Shown here piece by piece: positions 1-8,318 of a DNA stretch of 64,000 nucleotides. How positions within the stretch are numbered: the first letter of the stretch is position 1; the number at the start of each line of letters is the position of its first letter. Both the position numbers and the translations under genes were made by a program. The DNA comes from Sphingobium faniae (GTDB lineage: Bacteria > Pseudomonadota > Alphaproteobacteria > Sphingomonadales > Sphingomonadaceae): positions 1 through 64,000 of the forward strand of contig FMTU01000003.1 of NCBI GenBank assembly GCA_900100475.1, read 5' to 3'. Below the pieces are notes generated by a model. That model was not told the origin of the DNA, did not search any database, and saw nothing but the letters and a program-made list of their open reading frames with translations.

Positions 1-240
1 TAGCCGATCGCGGCGGCCGCGACCTTCGTTCTCCTCAAGCAGCGCATCGAGACGATCCTGATAAGGACCGATCCGCGGCAGCGGCTGGACTTTGCGCTGA
101 TAGTTGAACGCCGCCTCCGGCGACCGGATCGCTTTGCGGACGACCTTCCGCGACAAACGAAGGTCACGAGCGATCGCCTTGATCGCCTTACCCGCTGCAT
201 GCTCACGCCGAATCCGAACCACTGTCTCCACGATCAACAT
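1..240 (-). CDS. istA: IS21-family transposase IstA, N-terminal part
   Basis: IstA is the DDE-type transposase of IS21-family elements and works with the ATPase IstB. The minus-strand reading frame starts with ATG at 240 and runs open off the left edge, giving 80 residues. It begins MLIVETVVRIRREHAAG and continues with a helix-turn-helix-like stretch (KAIARDLRLSRKVVRKAIRS, about residues 20-40) followed by a segment ending LDALLEENE. This matches the usual IstA N-terminal DNA-binding region. The catalytic domain is outside the window, so whether the gene is intact is unknown. Confidence 0.8.
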   Translation of the reverse strand, partial: MLIVETVVRIRREHAAGKAIKAIARDLRLSRKVVRKAIRSPEAAFNYQRKVQPLPRIGPYQDRLDALLEENEGRGRRDRL

Positions 241-304
241 CCCGTTCTCGCCAACTGATCAAAACCAGTCGGCCGACTAAATCCCCGGGATGAAGGGGTC
301 CTTT

Positions 305-352
305 TTGCACGCCGATCACCCCACGAAGGGGGTGCCTATTGCACGCTGATCC
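305..352. repeat. Terminal direct repeats of the IS21-family end
   Basis: Two 14-bp copies differing at two positions, TTGCACGCCGATCA at 305-318 and TTGCACGCTGATCC at 339-352, lie 34 bp apart start to start, between istA and the IS boundary. Such repeated transposase-binding sites are typical of IS21-family ends. Confidence 0.6.
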
Positions 353-1332
353 TCAGTGTTGGCATATGTAGCAGACGTCAATATCATGTCGCCCTTCATG
401 AATTTGAGGCCTTTATATTCCATATCATTGGCGACTACTCGTGTGCTCGTTGCCACGCTGTAGCGGCGCAGCATTTCCTCGACGACATTCCGCACAAAGG
501 TGTCGTCGCCCATGTTCTGCACAAAATCGACACGGTGCTCGCGATGAAGGGCGAAATGCCGCATGATAAAGCCCATCATCGAAGCAACCGTATCCAGCCC
601 AGCGACGATCACCGTGGTGCAGAAGTTGAGTGCGTCCTCAAAAGAGATCACCGTTCCATGAACCTCAACGCTCACCATTGCGCTGAACAGATCAGAACCA
701 GGATTGGCCTGGCGCTGTGCAACTATGGGTGCGAGATAAGCCCCAAGCGCCTGAAATGCTTTCATTTGATCCTCGGCTGACCCGCCTCGCGTTTGCGCTT
801 CGGCAAGAGGCAGCAGATATTCGCGGTCGCTATGAGGTAGGTCGACGAGATCAAGAAAGATCAGGATCGGGAAAAGCTCGGCAAGCTCTTTGACGAAATC
901 GCACTCCCCACGCGACATCACCGCTTCGATAAGCGATATTGCGACGCTCCGGACCTTCACTGCCATCTCCTCCACCGTCTTGGGAAGCAGCATTTTCGTT
1001 AGCGGCCGTCGGAACGGAGCGTGGATCGGCGGGTCCAGTTGAATGGGAATGGCGGGAGTGGATCGTTCCACCGGAGGGATGCTCACTTGAGGCGAGCGGA
1101 TGAAGTTTTTCCAATCGTTCTGAACCGCCTTGATGTCTTCTGCACGGGTCAGAATCCAGTGACCATCATTATGGGGGGTCCATAGAATATCCCCCGACTT
1201 GCGGAAGGCGGCATAAGCTGCCTGCGGATCCTGCACGTTGGTGAGCGGAAGGTCGAAGATATTGAGGTCCACGACACATTCCGCCGGAATATGGGCAGGC
1301 TTGGAGAGACTGGAAGTTACTGCGGATACCAT
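316..1332 (-). pseudogene. Cytochrome P450, 3' end removed by IS insertion
   Basis: The frame gives 338 residues of a class I bacterial P450 resembling the P450cam/CYP101-CYP111 type. Visible are the oxygen-activating I-helix (AGLDT, residues 244-248) and the K-helix ExxR (E286-x-x-R289). The family is normally about 400-420 residues. Here the native sequence ends near residue 326, and the last dozen residues are encoded by the IS21 end. The meander and the haem-ligand Cys loop are therefore missing and no active enzyme can be made. The ATG at 1332 has a good AAGGAG site that overlaps the palindrome at 1343-1372. No ferredoxin partner is visible nearby. The original substrate cannot be told; terpenoid-type substrates are common for relatives. 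Confidence 0.85.
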
Positions 1333-1342
1333 GACATCATCT

Positions 1343-1372
1343 CCTTATTGATACTCATAAGTATCAATAAGG
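1343..1372. promoter_or_regulatory. Perfect palindrome between P450 and TetR genes, probable TetR operator
   Basis: The left arm CCTTATTGATACT (1343-1355) and its exact reverse complement (1360-1372) are separated by 4 bp. The 30-bp site lies in the divergent gap, overlaps the ribosome-binding site of the P450 gene, and sits just upstream of the TetR gene. Size, symmetry and position fit an operator for the adjacent TetR protein, which would repress both genes. Binding is inferred. Confidence 0.75.
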
Positions 1373-1424
1373 ATTGGAGAGTCAAGGCCGGTTTCGGTAC
1401 TGGACCTGTGATGCTCTGGCACGC

Positions 1425-2126
1425 ATGAAGAGCGGTAGCGCGAGCTTCCAAGAATGCGTAGGTAAGCGAGTCACTGATGTGTCATGTGGAAAGGATGCCA
1501 AGATAGAAAACCAATCTGCCGAGCGTAAAAATTTAAGAAGGAGTTCTGCGGCTGCAGCGCAACGCTATGACATGCTGCTTACAGTCGCGCTTGAAGAATT
1601 TCTCAACAAAGGCTTCGTTGGCGCGAATCTTGACGAGATCGCGGAACGAAGCAAGGTCAGTAAAATGACCATATATCGGAAGATTGGTGACAAAGAGGCG
1701 CTTTTTCTTCTTACAGCCGAACAGGCAGTGCGCAATCTAAAACCAAGTTATGAGGCGATCATCGAAATGGGAGGGCCTCCTCGGGATGTAATAGGGCGTT
1801 TAGTTGCGGCGGGTTCAACAGATCGCGGTGATCACAGCATCGACCTGCTCCGTCTTGCCATCAGTGAGGCAAAGCAGTTCCCGACAATTTCCAAACGATT
1901 ACTCGCAAAAACGCGAGATATCGTCCAACCTATAGCACGATATCTCCAGACGATCAGTGAGCCTCCCTTGGGCGATCAGCAAGCGTATATCCGTGCCCTG
2001 GTCATCGCTAATCTTTCTGTTGGAGGTTTTCTCAAGCTTTTGGGTTCATCGGAGCCGGACGATCCGCTATGGCTGAGCGAAACAGAAGCCATACTTATCA
2101 ATGGTCTTCTTGGTTCAAACGAATGA
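1425..2126 (+). CDS. TetR/AcrR-family transcriptional regulator
   Basis: A DNA-binding repressor of the TetR type, divergent from the P450 gene. The helix-turn-helix region reads LDEIAERSKVSKMTIYRKIG, preceded by the usual helix AAQRYDMLLTVALEEFLNKGF. The remaining ~150 residues form the ligand-binding/dimer domain. The frame is open from TTG at 1374. The first ATG is at 1425 (233 residues), and a GTG at 1479 would give a protein nearer the usual ~200-215, so the start is uncertain and no start has a convincing Shine-Dalgarno site. Codon use is more A/T-rich than in the core genome. It probably represses the P450 promoter and itself through the palindrome at 1343-1372. Confidence 0.85.
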   Translation: MKSGSASFQECVGKRVTDVSCGKDAKIENQSAERKNLRRSSAAAAQRYDMLLTVALEEFLNKGFVGANLDEIAERSKVSKMTIYRKIGDKEALFLLTAEQAVRNLKPSYEAIIEMGGPPRDVIGRLVAAGSTDRGDHSIDLLRLAISEAKQFPTISKRLLAKTRDIVQPIARYLQTISEPPLGDQQAYIRALVIANLSVGGFLKLLGSSEPDDPLWLSETEAILINGLLGSNE

Positions 2127-2129
2127 GAA

Positions 2130-2318
2130 GATGATCTTGATGGCATTGGCCGGCTTCCATCACTGGTTCGGAGCATCCTCGAAGATCATGGAATTGAGAA
2201 TTCTTTGATTGTCGCGGAAATTTTCTACGCCGACTTCGTCCTTGCTCCGTTGCAGAACTTGATGCTCCCAGGTTCAATAGAAAGACGCGTTGACTTCCTC
2301 ATGCGCGGCATGATCTAA
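2130..2318 (+). pseudogene. C-terminal fragment of a second TetR-like regulator
   Basis: Directly after the TetR stop, in the same frame, an open stretch without its own start runs to TAA at 2316-2318. It encodes a piece beginning DDLDGIGRLPSLVRSILEDH and ending RRVDFLMRGMI. The pattern (a short helix with P-x-L, then FYADFVLAPLQ..., then a terminal helix) resembles the C-terminal domain of TetR regulators. It cannot belong to the complete TetR upstream, which already has its own C-terminal domain. I read it as the tail of a second, lost regulator. The identification rests on pattern only. Confidence 0.45.
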
Positions 2319-4075
2319 TCCGATGCGATATGATCGACGAAGCTATCATCCTTACCTTTGGGATGAGGGGCATACAGGAAAGACAAATCCAGCCCCGTAT
2401 CGCCGATCTTCTCGACATATTCGGCATGATGATCGGGTTCCCAGGATCGCCATAATTATCGCTGATCGCCTTCCCGGAAGGCAACCATCCCGTCACAGCC
2501 AGCAACGTCTCGGCTGGCGCTTTCACCCGGCGCAAGGCATCACGGACATTGTGCCGCAAGGAGTATAGCGACTGCCGCTCCTCCAGCGTCATGGCGGCAG
2601 GCAGGAACTGCTCGTTGAACCGTTTGACCGGATACCAAGCGAGGTTGCCATATTTATTCGGTTTGAGCGTAGGGAACAGGCGCGCGGACGCACCTAACTG
2701 CTTCTGTCGGCCCACGAACTGAAGGAAACCGATTTGTATCAGCTCGGAGTGGATGGGAACCCTTCTGCGGCTGGCCTGGGTCTTGAGGCTGTTCCCGTCC
2801 TTCTCGTCGGTCATTGACATATACCAGACGCCCATCGGTGTCCGGGCGATGTCATCGACATGAAGCTGGCATATCTCATTGGGCCGGGCACCGCTGAACA
2901 GCATCAACAGCGGTAACCAAAAAACGCCAGTCGCGGTCTTTTCCGGTATAGGGCTTCGCAGCGTCCGGCACGCAGGAACAGTAAAAACCGCTGCCCATGA
3001 AAAATTCGCGCAGTTGCTGGTCCGTCCATGGCCTGCGCTTTTCGGCAGCGGTCACGCCGTCCTTCTTCAGCGGCTTGACCTCTTCGGCGGGATTAGACGT
3101 GAGATATTTCTTCCGCACCGCCACCTTCAGCATATCCCGCAGGGTTTCGAGATAATGGGCCTGTGTGGAGGAGGAGAGGCCGGGCTTGCCGTCCTTCTTC
3201 GCGCGTTCGATCGCCGCACCAAGAGGCAGGCCCGGATAGAGCTTGGTGCGATTCGACGGCATCTGTGCGAGCAGGCTCCGCACCCGCTGCACGACATCGT
3301 CGTCTATCGCATAGACCGGCATCTGCCCGTCGATCATCTCGCACAAGACGGCCACGCTCGCCTTGATCTTGTCCAGTCGCTTCGGGCTGACCCCATTGAG
3401 ATGATAGTCCTCTTCCTTCTCGGCCAGATAGGTCTGGGACAGGTCCTCCAGCGTCACGCTGGTCGGACGTGCCGGATCAAACAGGCTGTCATAATAGGGA
3501 CGGTCATAGCGGTCCGCGTAGCGATCCAGCCTGCGGCGGCAGAGTTCGATGAGGCCGCGCCGGACGACCTCCTCGAACTGGGCCGCGTTCGGCAGGTCGG
3601 GGATATCCGCGCCGATCTGGTTCAGTAGCCTTTGCCCAGCGCGACCTATCAGTTCATGCTGGCGCGGATCGGCGGGGTTGGTGAGAATCCCCAGCTCATA
3701 TTCGGCGTCGGCCTGCCTTTCCTTCAGGCTGGCCCGGTCTGCCGGAGGGTCCTTGAGCAGCCTGTCAGCCGACCGTCGATCCATCACCGCGATCATCGAG
3801 CGCACATGCTCGGTCAGCGTCGTCAGCGGCAGCACAGGGTGTTTCGTCCCCTTGCCCGAACCGATCCCATCCTTCTCCGCCGCCATGAACAGGGCGTCCG
3901 AGTTCAGGTCATGGATGGTGCGAAGCCGCTTCGCTTCGGTGAGGCTGGACGTCCCCAGCGACTGTTTGATGAACTGTTTTCCAATGGCTGCAACGAGCGC
4001 CTTGGGCACGCGCCGCAGATAATACCAGACGCCACCGCGCTTTTGCAGATGAAGGGTTTCCGCCACGTCTTTCAT
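2315..4075 (-). pseudogene. Tyrosine recombinase (phage-type integrase) with two frameshifts
   Basis: Reassembled across frames this is a ~586-residue integrase of the long type found in proteobacterial islands. It has an N-terminal DUF6538-like segment (about 1-60), a SAM-like core-binding domain, then the catalytic domain with Arg in SGARPNEI, His-x-x-Arg in LRHNVR and Tyr in ISDNYG. The first frame runs 4075-2876. The catalytic part continues in another frame from about 2920. The break is in a run of six A (2919-2924), where five would restore DWRFWLPLLMLFSG. A second lesion near 2434-2437 shifts the last ~40 residues; the restored tail reads NPDHHAEYVEKI... and stops at 2315. Two independent lesions argue for a dead gene rather than one sequencing error or a programmed shift. 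Confidence 0.85.
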
Positions 4076-4167
4076 GCCTTGCTGTATACCACTGGTGTGA
4101 CCAATTGGCAGGCATAAGTGGCTGATTTTCTGGCTAACGACCCATTATCAAGGCGTTAGAAGAGAAA

Positions 4168-4243
<76 letters not shown>

Positions 4244-4483
4244 AAGAGGCGCTGCCTATAAGCGAGCCTTTCGCGCCATGCAACGATCTTTTTGCAGGAA
4301 AAAGCGCCCCTTTTCCCGGGTCCCGTCAAACCCGCGCGCATGACGGCCCCCGGCCTCGGCAGGCTGGCGGAAAGAAGAAATGTTACTGCTGCGCAATGGC
4401 CGGAACGAAGGACGCAGCCGCTCATTGGAAAGAAAGACGGACGATGCATCGGCCGCCGCCAACAGCATTCAAGGAGAAGGACC

Positions 4484-5389
4484 ATGGGTTACCAGGGCGG
4501 TCGCCGCTACGGTGACGATTATTATGCCGGACAGCCGCGCTATGCCGGTTTCAGACATTGGCGCGAGGATCATCGCTATGGGCCGCGCGGATGGTTTGGC
4601 GGCGGGCGGTCCCATCGCTCTCCGCCGTCCGATTATGACCCGGACGAACGGGGCTTTTTCGACCGCGCGGGCGATGAGGTCCGCAGTTGGTTCGGCGATG
4701 AGGAGGCCGAACGCCGCCGTGAATATGACGAATATTACAACCGCCCCTATGGCGATCCACGCGATGAGAGCAGCCGTATCGGTTTTGCCTCCGCTTCAGG
4801 CAGCGGCCGTTATCTGCCGAACCAGGGCTATGCGCCCTTCACCGGCGAACGCAGCGGCTATGGCAGCCAGGATCATGGTTATCGTATCGGCGCTTATGGG
4901 CCAGAACACGACTATGGCGAACATCATGACGCCAATTATTATGTGTGGCGCCAGCAGCGGATCAGCGAGCTGGATCGCGACTATGCCGAATATCAGCGCG
5001 AGAATCGCGAACGCTTCGATCATGCGTTCGGAAGCTGGCGTACTCGGCGCGGCGAACAACGGCAGGCGCTGTCGCAGGTGCGCGAGCATATGGAAGTGGT
5101 CGGCAGCGATGGCGAACATGTCGGCACCGTCGACAAGCTGCACGGCGACCGCATCGTCCTGACCAGGAATGACGAGGATGCGGGCGGGATGCACCATTCC
5201 ATCCCCTCTTCCTGGATCAAGGCGGTGGATGCACAGAAGGTCATGTTGGAAAAGACGGCCGACCAGGCGCAGTCCGCCTGGCGCGCGGAACGGGAACGCG
5301 CGCCCCGTGGCGGCAGCGAGGAGCGTTCTGGATGGGATGGCGAGAGCCGGTCGGGTGGCGGCGCCGATGCAAAGGGCCGCTATCGCTGA
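4484..5389 (+). CDS. SWFGD-motif protein with C-terminal DUF2171 domain
   Basis: 301 residues, rich in Arg, Gly, Tyr and Asp. After a low-complexity N-terminus (MGYQGGRRYGDDYYAG) there is a short conserved patch RSWFGDEEAERRR near residues 65-80. The C-terminal ~70 residues match DUF2171 (MEVVGSDGEHVGTVDKLHGD, then the HHSIPSSWIKAVD segment), a PRC-barrel-like domain. The ATG at 4484 follows AAGGAGAAGG. There is no signal peptide or membrane segment. Related proteins are common in sphingomonads and often grouped with stress functions, but the role is unknown. A hairpin terminator follows. Confidence 0.8.
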   Translation: MGYQGGRRYGDDYYAGQPRYAGFRHWREDHRYGPRGWFGGGRSHRSPPSDYDPDERGFFDRAGDEVRSWFGDEEAERRREYDEYYNRPYGDPRDESSRIGFASASGSGRYLPNQGYAPFTGERSGYGSQDHGYRIGAYGPEHDYGEHHDANYYVWRQQRISELDRDYAEYQRENRERFDHAFGSWRTRRGEQRQALSQVREHMEVVGSDGEHVGTVDKLHGDRIVLTRNDEDAGGMHHSIPSSWIKAVDAQKVMLEKTADQAQSAWRAERERAPRGGSEERSGWDGESRSGGGADAKGRYR

Positions 5390-5412
5390 GCCGGCAAAAG
5401 GGTCGCGAAGGG

Positions 5413-5442
5413 AAGGGGCCGGTCTTTGGCCGGACCCTTTTT
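5413..5442 (+). terminator. Hairpin terminator after the DUF2171 gene
   Basis: A GC-rich stem built on GGGGCCGG and CCGGACCC with a short TTT-containing loop is followed by TTTTT. It starts about 24 bp after the stop codon of the upstream gene. Confidence 0.65.
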
Positions 5443-5524
5443 CATGGGCGCGCAAGGCAGGGCTTGCTTTTTCGGGACAGGATGCCACGGCGATATCGAG
5501 CCGTTCCTTCTGTAAAGACCGCCC

Positions 5525-5863
5525 ATGCCAACCGTCCTGCTGCTGGTCATCTCCAATGTCTTCATGACCATCGCCTGGTATTGGCATCTGAAAGGCGGGA
5601 TGAACAAACCGCTGCTGCTGGTGATCCTGATAAGCTGGGGGATCGCGCTGGTCGAATATTGCTTCGCCGTCCCCGCCAACCGCATCGGCTATGCCCATGG
5701 CTGGAGCGCGGGGCAGCTCAAGATCGCGCAGGAGGCGATCGCCCTGCTCGTCTTCGGCGGCTTCATGGTGACGGTGCTGGGCGAGCCGCTTCACTGGCGG
5801 CATCTGGCCGCCTTCCTCTGCATCATGGCGGCGGTCGGCTTCCTGTTCGTGGGACGCAGTTAG
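5525..5863 (+). CDS. DUF486 (DMT-like) small membrane protein
   Basis: 112 residues forming four predicted membrane helices: [19 protein letters not shown], then [18 protein letters not shown], then the [14 protein letters not shown] and [14 protein letters not shown] helices. This is the DUF486 pattern, including the conserved [14 protein letters not shown] segment between helices 2 and 3. The family is related to the drug/metabolite transporter superfamily, but its substrate is unknown. The stop overlaps the 3' end of queA on the other strand by a few bases, so the two genes converge without a spacer. Confidence 0.85.
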   Translation: MPTVLLLVISNVFMTIAWYWHLKGGMNKPLLLVILISWGIALVEYCFAVPANRIGYAHGWSAGQLKIAQEAIALLVFGGFMVTVLGEPLHWRHLAAFLCIMAAVGFLFVGRS

Positions 5864-6930
5864 CCGAGGGCAGGCCCCGATGCGGATTTTCCGTCCTGGC
5901 CGCCCGGCAGCAGCAACGACGAATCGCCATAGCTGTAGAAGCGGTAGCCCTCCACTATCGCATGGGCATAGGCGGCCTGCATCCGATCGCGCCCCATTAG
6001 CGCGCTGACCAGCATGAACAGGGTCGAACGCGGCAGGTGGAAATTGGTCATGAGGCCGTCCACCGCCCGGAAGCGATAGCCGGGCGTGATGAAGATGCGG
6101 GTTTCATCCGCAAAGGGGCGGATGACGCCATCCTCCCCGGTCGCGCTTTCCAGCAGGCGCAGGCTGGTGGTGCCGACCGCGATCAGCCGCCCGCCCGCCG
6201 CGCGCGCCGCGTTCAGGCGATCTGCCGCAGCCGCGTCGATACGGCCCCATTCGGCATGCATCCGGTGGTGGTCGGTATCGTCGGCCTTCACCGGCAGGAA
6301 AGTGCCCGCCCCGACATGCAGGGTCAGCGTCTCGGTCCCGATGCCCGCCGCTTTCAGCGCCGCCATCAGGTCCGGCGTGAAGTGCAACGCGGCGGTCGGG
6401 GCAGCGACCGCGCCGTCCTTCTGCGCGAACATGGTCTGATAGTCGGCCCGATCACGCTCGTCAGTGGGGCGCTTGCTGGCGATATAGGGCGGGAGCGGCA
6501 TCCGGCCGGCCCGCTCCAGCAGCAGTTCGACCGGCTCATCCCCTTCAAAGTTCAGGGTCACGCCGCCATCCTCGTCGCGCGGCCCGGCGATGGCGGTGAC
6601 ACCCGCGCCAAAGTCGATCCGGTCGCCATCGCGCACCCGCCTGGCATTGCGGAGGAATGCCTGCCATTGCCGCAGGCCGAGCCGCTTGTGCAGCGTAGCG
6701 CCGACCTTCGCCTGTCCCCGCAACCCTTCCAACTGGGCGGGAATCACGCGCGTATCGTTGAACACTAGCACGTCGCCCGCGCGGAGCAGATCGGGCAGAT
6801 CGCGGACGATGCGATCCTCGATGGGCGCGCCTCCCTTCACCAGCATCAGCCGCGCCGAATCGCGCGGGGACGCGGGCCGCAGCGCAATGCGCTCTGGCGG
6901 CAGGTCGAAATCGAACAGGTCTACGCGCAT
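5860..6930 (-). CDS. queA: S-adenosylmethionine:tRNA ribosyltransferase-isomerase
   Basis: QueA transfers and isomerises the ribosyl part of SAM onto preQ1 in tRNA, giving epoxyqueuosine at position 34. The 356-residue protein starts [16 protein letters not shown] and contains the family motifs [25 protein letters not shown] and the terminal [18 protein letters not shown]. Length is as expected for the family. It is the downstream gene of a minus-strand run that begins with xseB-ispA-coaD and the cyclophilin gene, from which it is separated by only 24 bp. The gene looks intact. Confidence 0.95.
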   Translation of the reverse strand: MRVDLFDFDLPPERIALRPASPRDSARLMLVKGGAPIEDRIVRDLPDLLRAGDVLVFNDTRVIPAQLEGLRGQAKVGATLHKRLGLRQWQAFLRNARRVRDGDRIDFGAGVTAIAGPRDEDGGVTLNFEGDEPVELLLERAGRMPLPPYIASKRPTDERDRADYQTMFAQKDGAVAAPTAALHFTPDLMAALKAAGIGTETLTLHVGAGTFLPVKADDTDHHRMHAEWGRIDAAAADRLNAARAAGGRLIAVGTTSLRLLESATGEDGVIRPFADETRIFITPGYRFRAVDGLMTNFHLPRSTLFMLVSALMGRDRMQAAYAHAIVEGYRFYSYGDSSLLLPGGQDGKSASGPALG

Positions 6931-6954
6931 CGGATCAAGGCCCGCCGGGGCGGC

Positions 6955-7710
6955 TTATTTCTTCCTGGGCGCTGGCTTCTTCGCGGGGACCGTCGGCAGG
7001 ATCGAGGGCGCCTCTGCCACAGGGCGGGGCGGCGCGATCACCGGCGGTTTGCCGTCGCTGTCCATCGACGCCTGCAGGATGGTCGCGGGATCGGCGGGCG
7101 GCTCGCCCGGCGCGATGGCGTCCACATATTGCATCCCTTCGATCACGCGGCCAAAGACGGTATATTTCTTGTCGAGTTGGAGCCGGGGCAACAGCACGAT
7201 GAAGAACTGGCTGTTCGCGCTGTCTTCCGACTGGGCGCGCGCCATAGACACCGCGCCGCGCACATGGGGCAGCCAGTTGAATTCCTGCTTCAGGTCCGGC
7301 AGCGTGGAGCCGCCCGTCCCGTCGCCCTTGGGATCGCCGCCCTGCGCCATGAAGCCGGGGATCACGCGATGGAATTTAAGGCCGTTATAGAAACCCTGCC
7401 GCGTCAGTTCCTTGATCCGTTCGACATGGGCCGGGGCGACATCGGGGCGAAGCTGGATGCGGACGCGGCCGCCGGTGGACAGGTCCAGATCCCACACATT
7501 CTGCGGATCGACCGGAATGCTGGCGGCGGGAAGCTGCGGCGTGCCGGATTCTTCCAAAGCCTTCGCGTTCTTTTCGGCGATGGCGGACATTTCCGCCTTC
7601 TTCATTTCCTCGCCCTGCCCCTGTCCGCCACCCTGCGCCAGAGCGGCGCCGCTGGACGCATAGAGGGCGAAACCGATCGCCACGGTCTTGAACGCCGAAA
7701 TGAACCGCAT
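6955..7710 (-). CDS. Exported cyclophilin-type peptidyl-prolyl isomerase
   Basis: 251 residues. The chosen ATG at 7710 begins MRFISAFKTVAIGFALYA and gives a typical signal peptide ending in GAALAQG, so the protein acts in the periplasm. A longer frame upstream would hide this signal. After a Gly/Gln/Glu-rich linker, the cyclophilin domain (about residues 70-215) carries FHRVIPGFMAQGGDP, the catalytic Arg and the GTGG turn, and SQFFIVL. The C-terminus is Pro/Ala/Lys-rich (PTVPAKKPAPRKK). It catalyses cis-trans isomerisation of X-Pro bonds during envelope protein folding. It lies between coaD and queA. Confidence 0.9.
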   Translation of the reverse strand: MRFISAFKTVAIGFALYASSGAALAQGGGQGQGEEMKKAEMSAIAEKNAKALEESGTPQLPAASIPVDPQNVWDLDLSTGGRVRIQLRPDVAPAHVERIKELTRQGFYNGLKFHRVIPGFMAQGGDPKGDGTGGSTLPDLKQEFNWLPHVRGAVSMARAQSEDSANSQFFIVLLPRLQLDKKYTVFGRVIEGMQYVDAIAPGEPPADPATILQASMDSDGKPPVIAPPRPVAEAPSILPTVPAKKPAPRKK

Positions 7711-7808
7711 GGATGAGCTTTCCCTGACTTGTCTGATGGCCGATGGCGAAGTTGCCCCTGATAACGCGCTCTTCGCGATTGGCAACTGAACGAAGGCTGA
7801 GCGGAGCC

Positions 7809-8315
7809 TTATCCGCCCTTGCGCCCCAGTTCCGCGACGCGCGCTTCCACTTCCTGGCGCACGGCGGGGCTGACGAATTTCTGGATCGGACCGCCGTAAA
7901 GCGCGATTTCCTTGACCAGACGCGACGCGATGGGCTGCAAGGACACGTCCGCCATCAGGAAAACGGTTTCGACGCGGCTGTTGATCTGCTGGTTCATGCC
8001 GGCCATCTGATATTCATATTCGAAGTCCGCGACGGCGCGCAGGCCCCGGACGATGATATTGGCCCCCTGCGATTCGGCGAAGTCCATCAACAGCGCATTG
8101 AAGCCGGTGACGACGATCTGCCTGTCGATGCCCGCGCATTCGCGGCGGACCATCTCCAGCCGTTCCTCGTCGCTGAACATCGGCGATTTGGAGATATTGG
8201 TCGTGACGCCGATCACCAGCTTGTCGACCAGCTTCGCCCCGCGCCGGATGATGTCCATATGCCCCAATGTGATGGGATCGAATGTGCCGGGATAGACCCC
8301 CACTCTCTGTTTCAT
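7809..8315 (-). CDS. coaD: Pantetheine-phosphate adenylyltransferase
   Basis: CoaD makes dephospho-CoA from 4'-phosphopantetheine and ATP, the fourth step of coenzyme A synthesis. The 168-residue protein has the nucleotidyltransferase signature GTFDPITLGH (TxGH motif) at residues 9-18 and the downstream ISSRLVKEIA-like motif, here IASRLVKEIALYGG. Length is standard. It begins just 3 bp after ispA on the same strand, so translation is probably coupled. Confidence 0.95.
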   Translation of the reverse strand: MKQRVGVYPGTFDPITLGHMDIIRRGAKLVDKLVIGVTTNISKSPMFSDEERLEMVRRECAGIDRQIVVTGFNALLMDFAESQGANIIVRGLRAVADFEYEYQMAGMNQQINSRVETVFLMADVSLQPIASRLVKEIALYGGPIQKFVSPAVRQEVEARVAELGRKGG

Positions 8316-8318
8316 GCC

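Larger units (their letters stand above)
1..355 (-). mobile_element. IS21-family insertion sequence, one end with start of istA
   Basis: The segment carries the first part of an IstA-like transposase on the minus strand and, outside it, a non-coding end of about 115 bp with two near-identical direct repeats. Multiple terminal repeats are characteristic of IS21-family ends. The outer boundary is placed near 355, where the P450 coding sequence stops making sense and the inward sequence begins TGAGGATCAG on the minus strand. The other end and istB lie outside the window. The target-site duplication cannot be checked here. Confidence 0.75.
1..4167. mobile_element. Remnant genomic island next to tRNA-Ala, left part outside the window
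   Basis: This block lies between an IS21-family element at the left edge and tRNA-Ala(CGC) at 4168. It holds an IS end, a truncated P450 gene, a TetR gene, a TetR fragment and a frameshifted tyrosine integrase. The integrase starts 92 bp from the 3' end of the tRNA, the layout expected of an element inserted into a tRNA 3' end. The P450/TetR part is visibly richer in A and T than the core genome to the right. The left boundary and the second attachment site are not visible, so the extent is inferred. Confidence 0.6.

Noticed and set aside
2919..2924. Programmed frameshift in the integrase at the A6 run
   Set aside because: A second lesion near 2435 also breaks the gene, and tyrosine integrases of this type do not use frameshifting.
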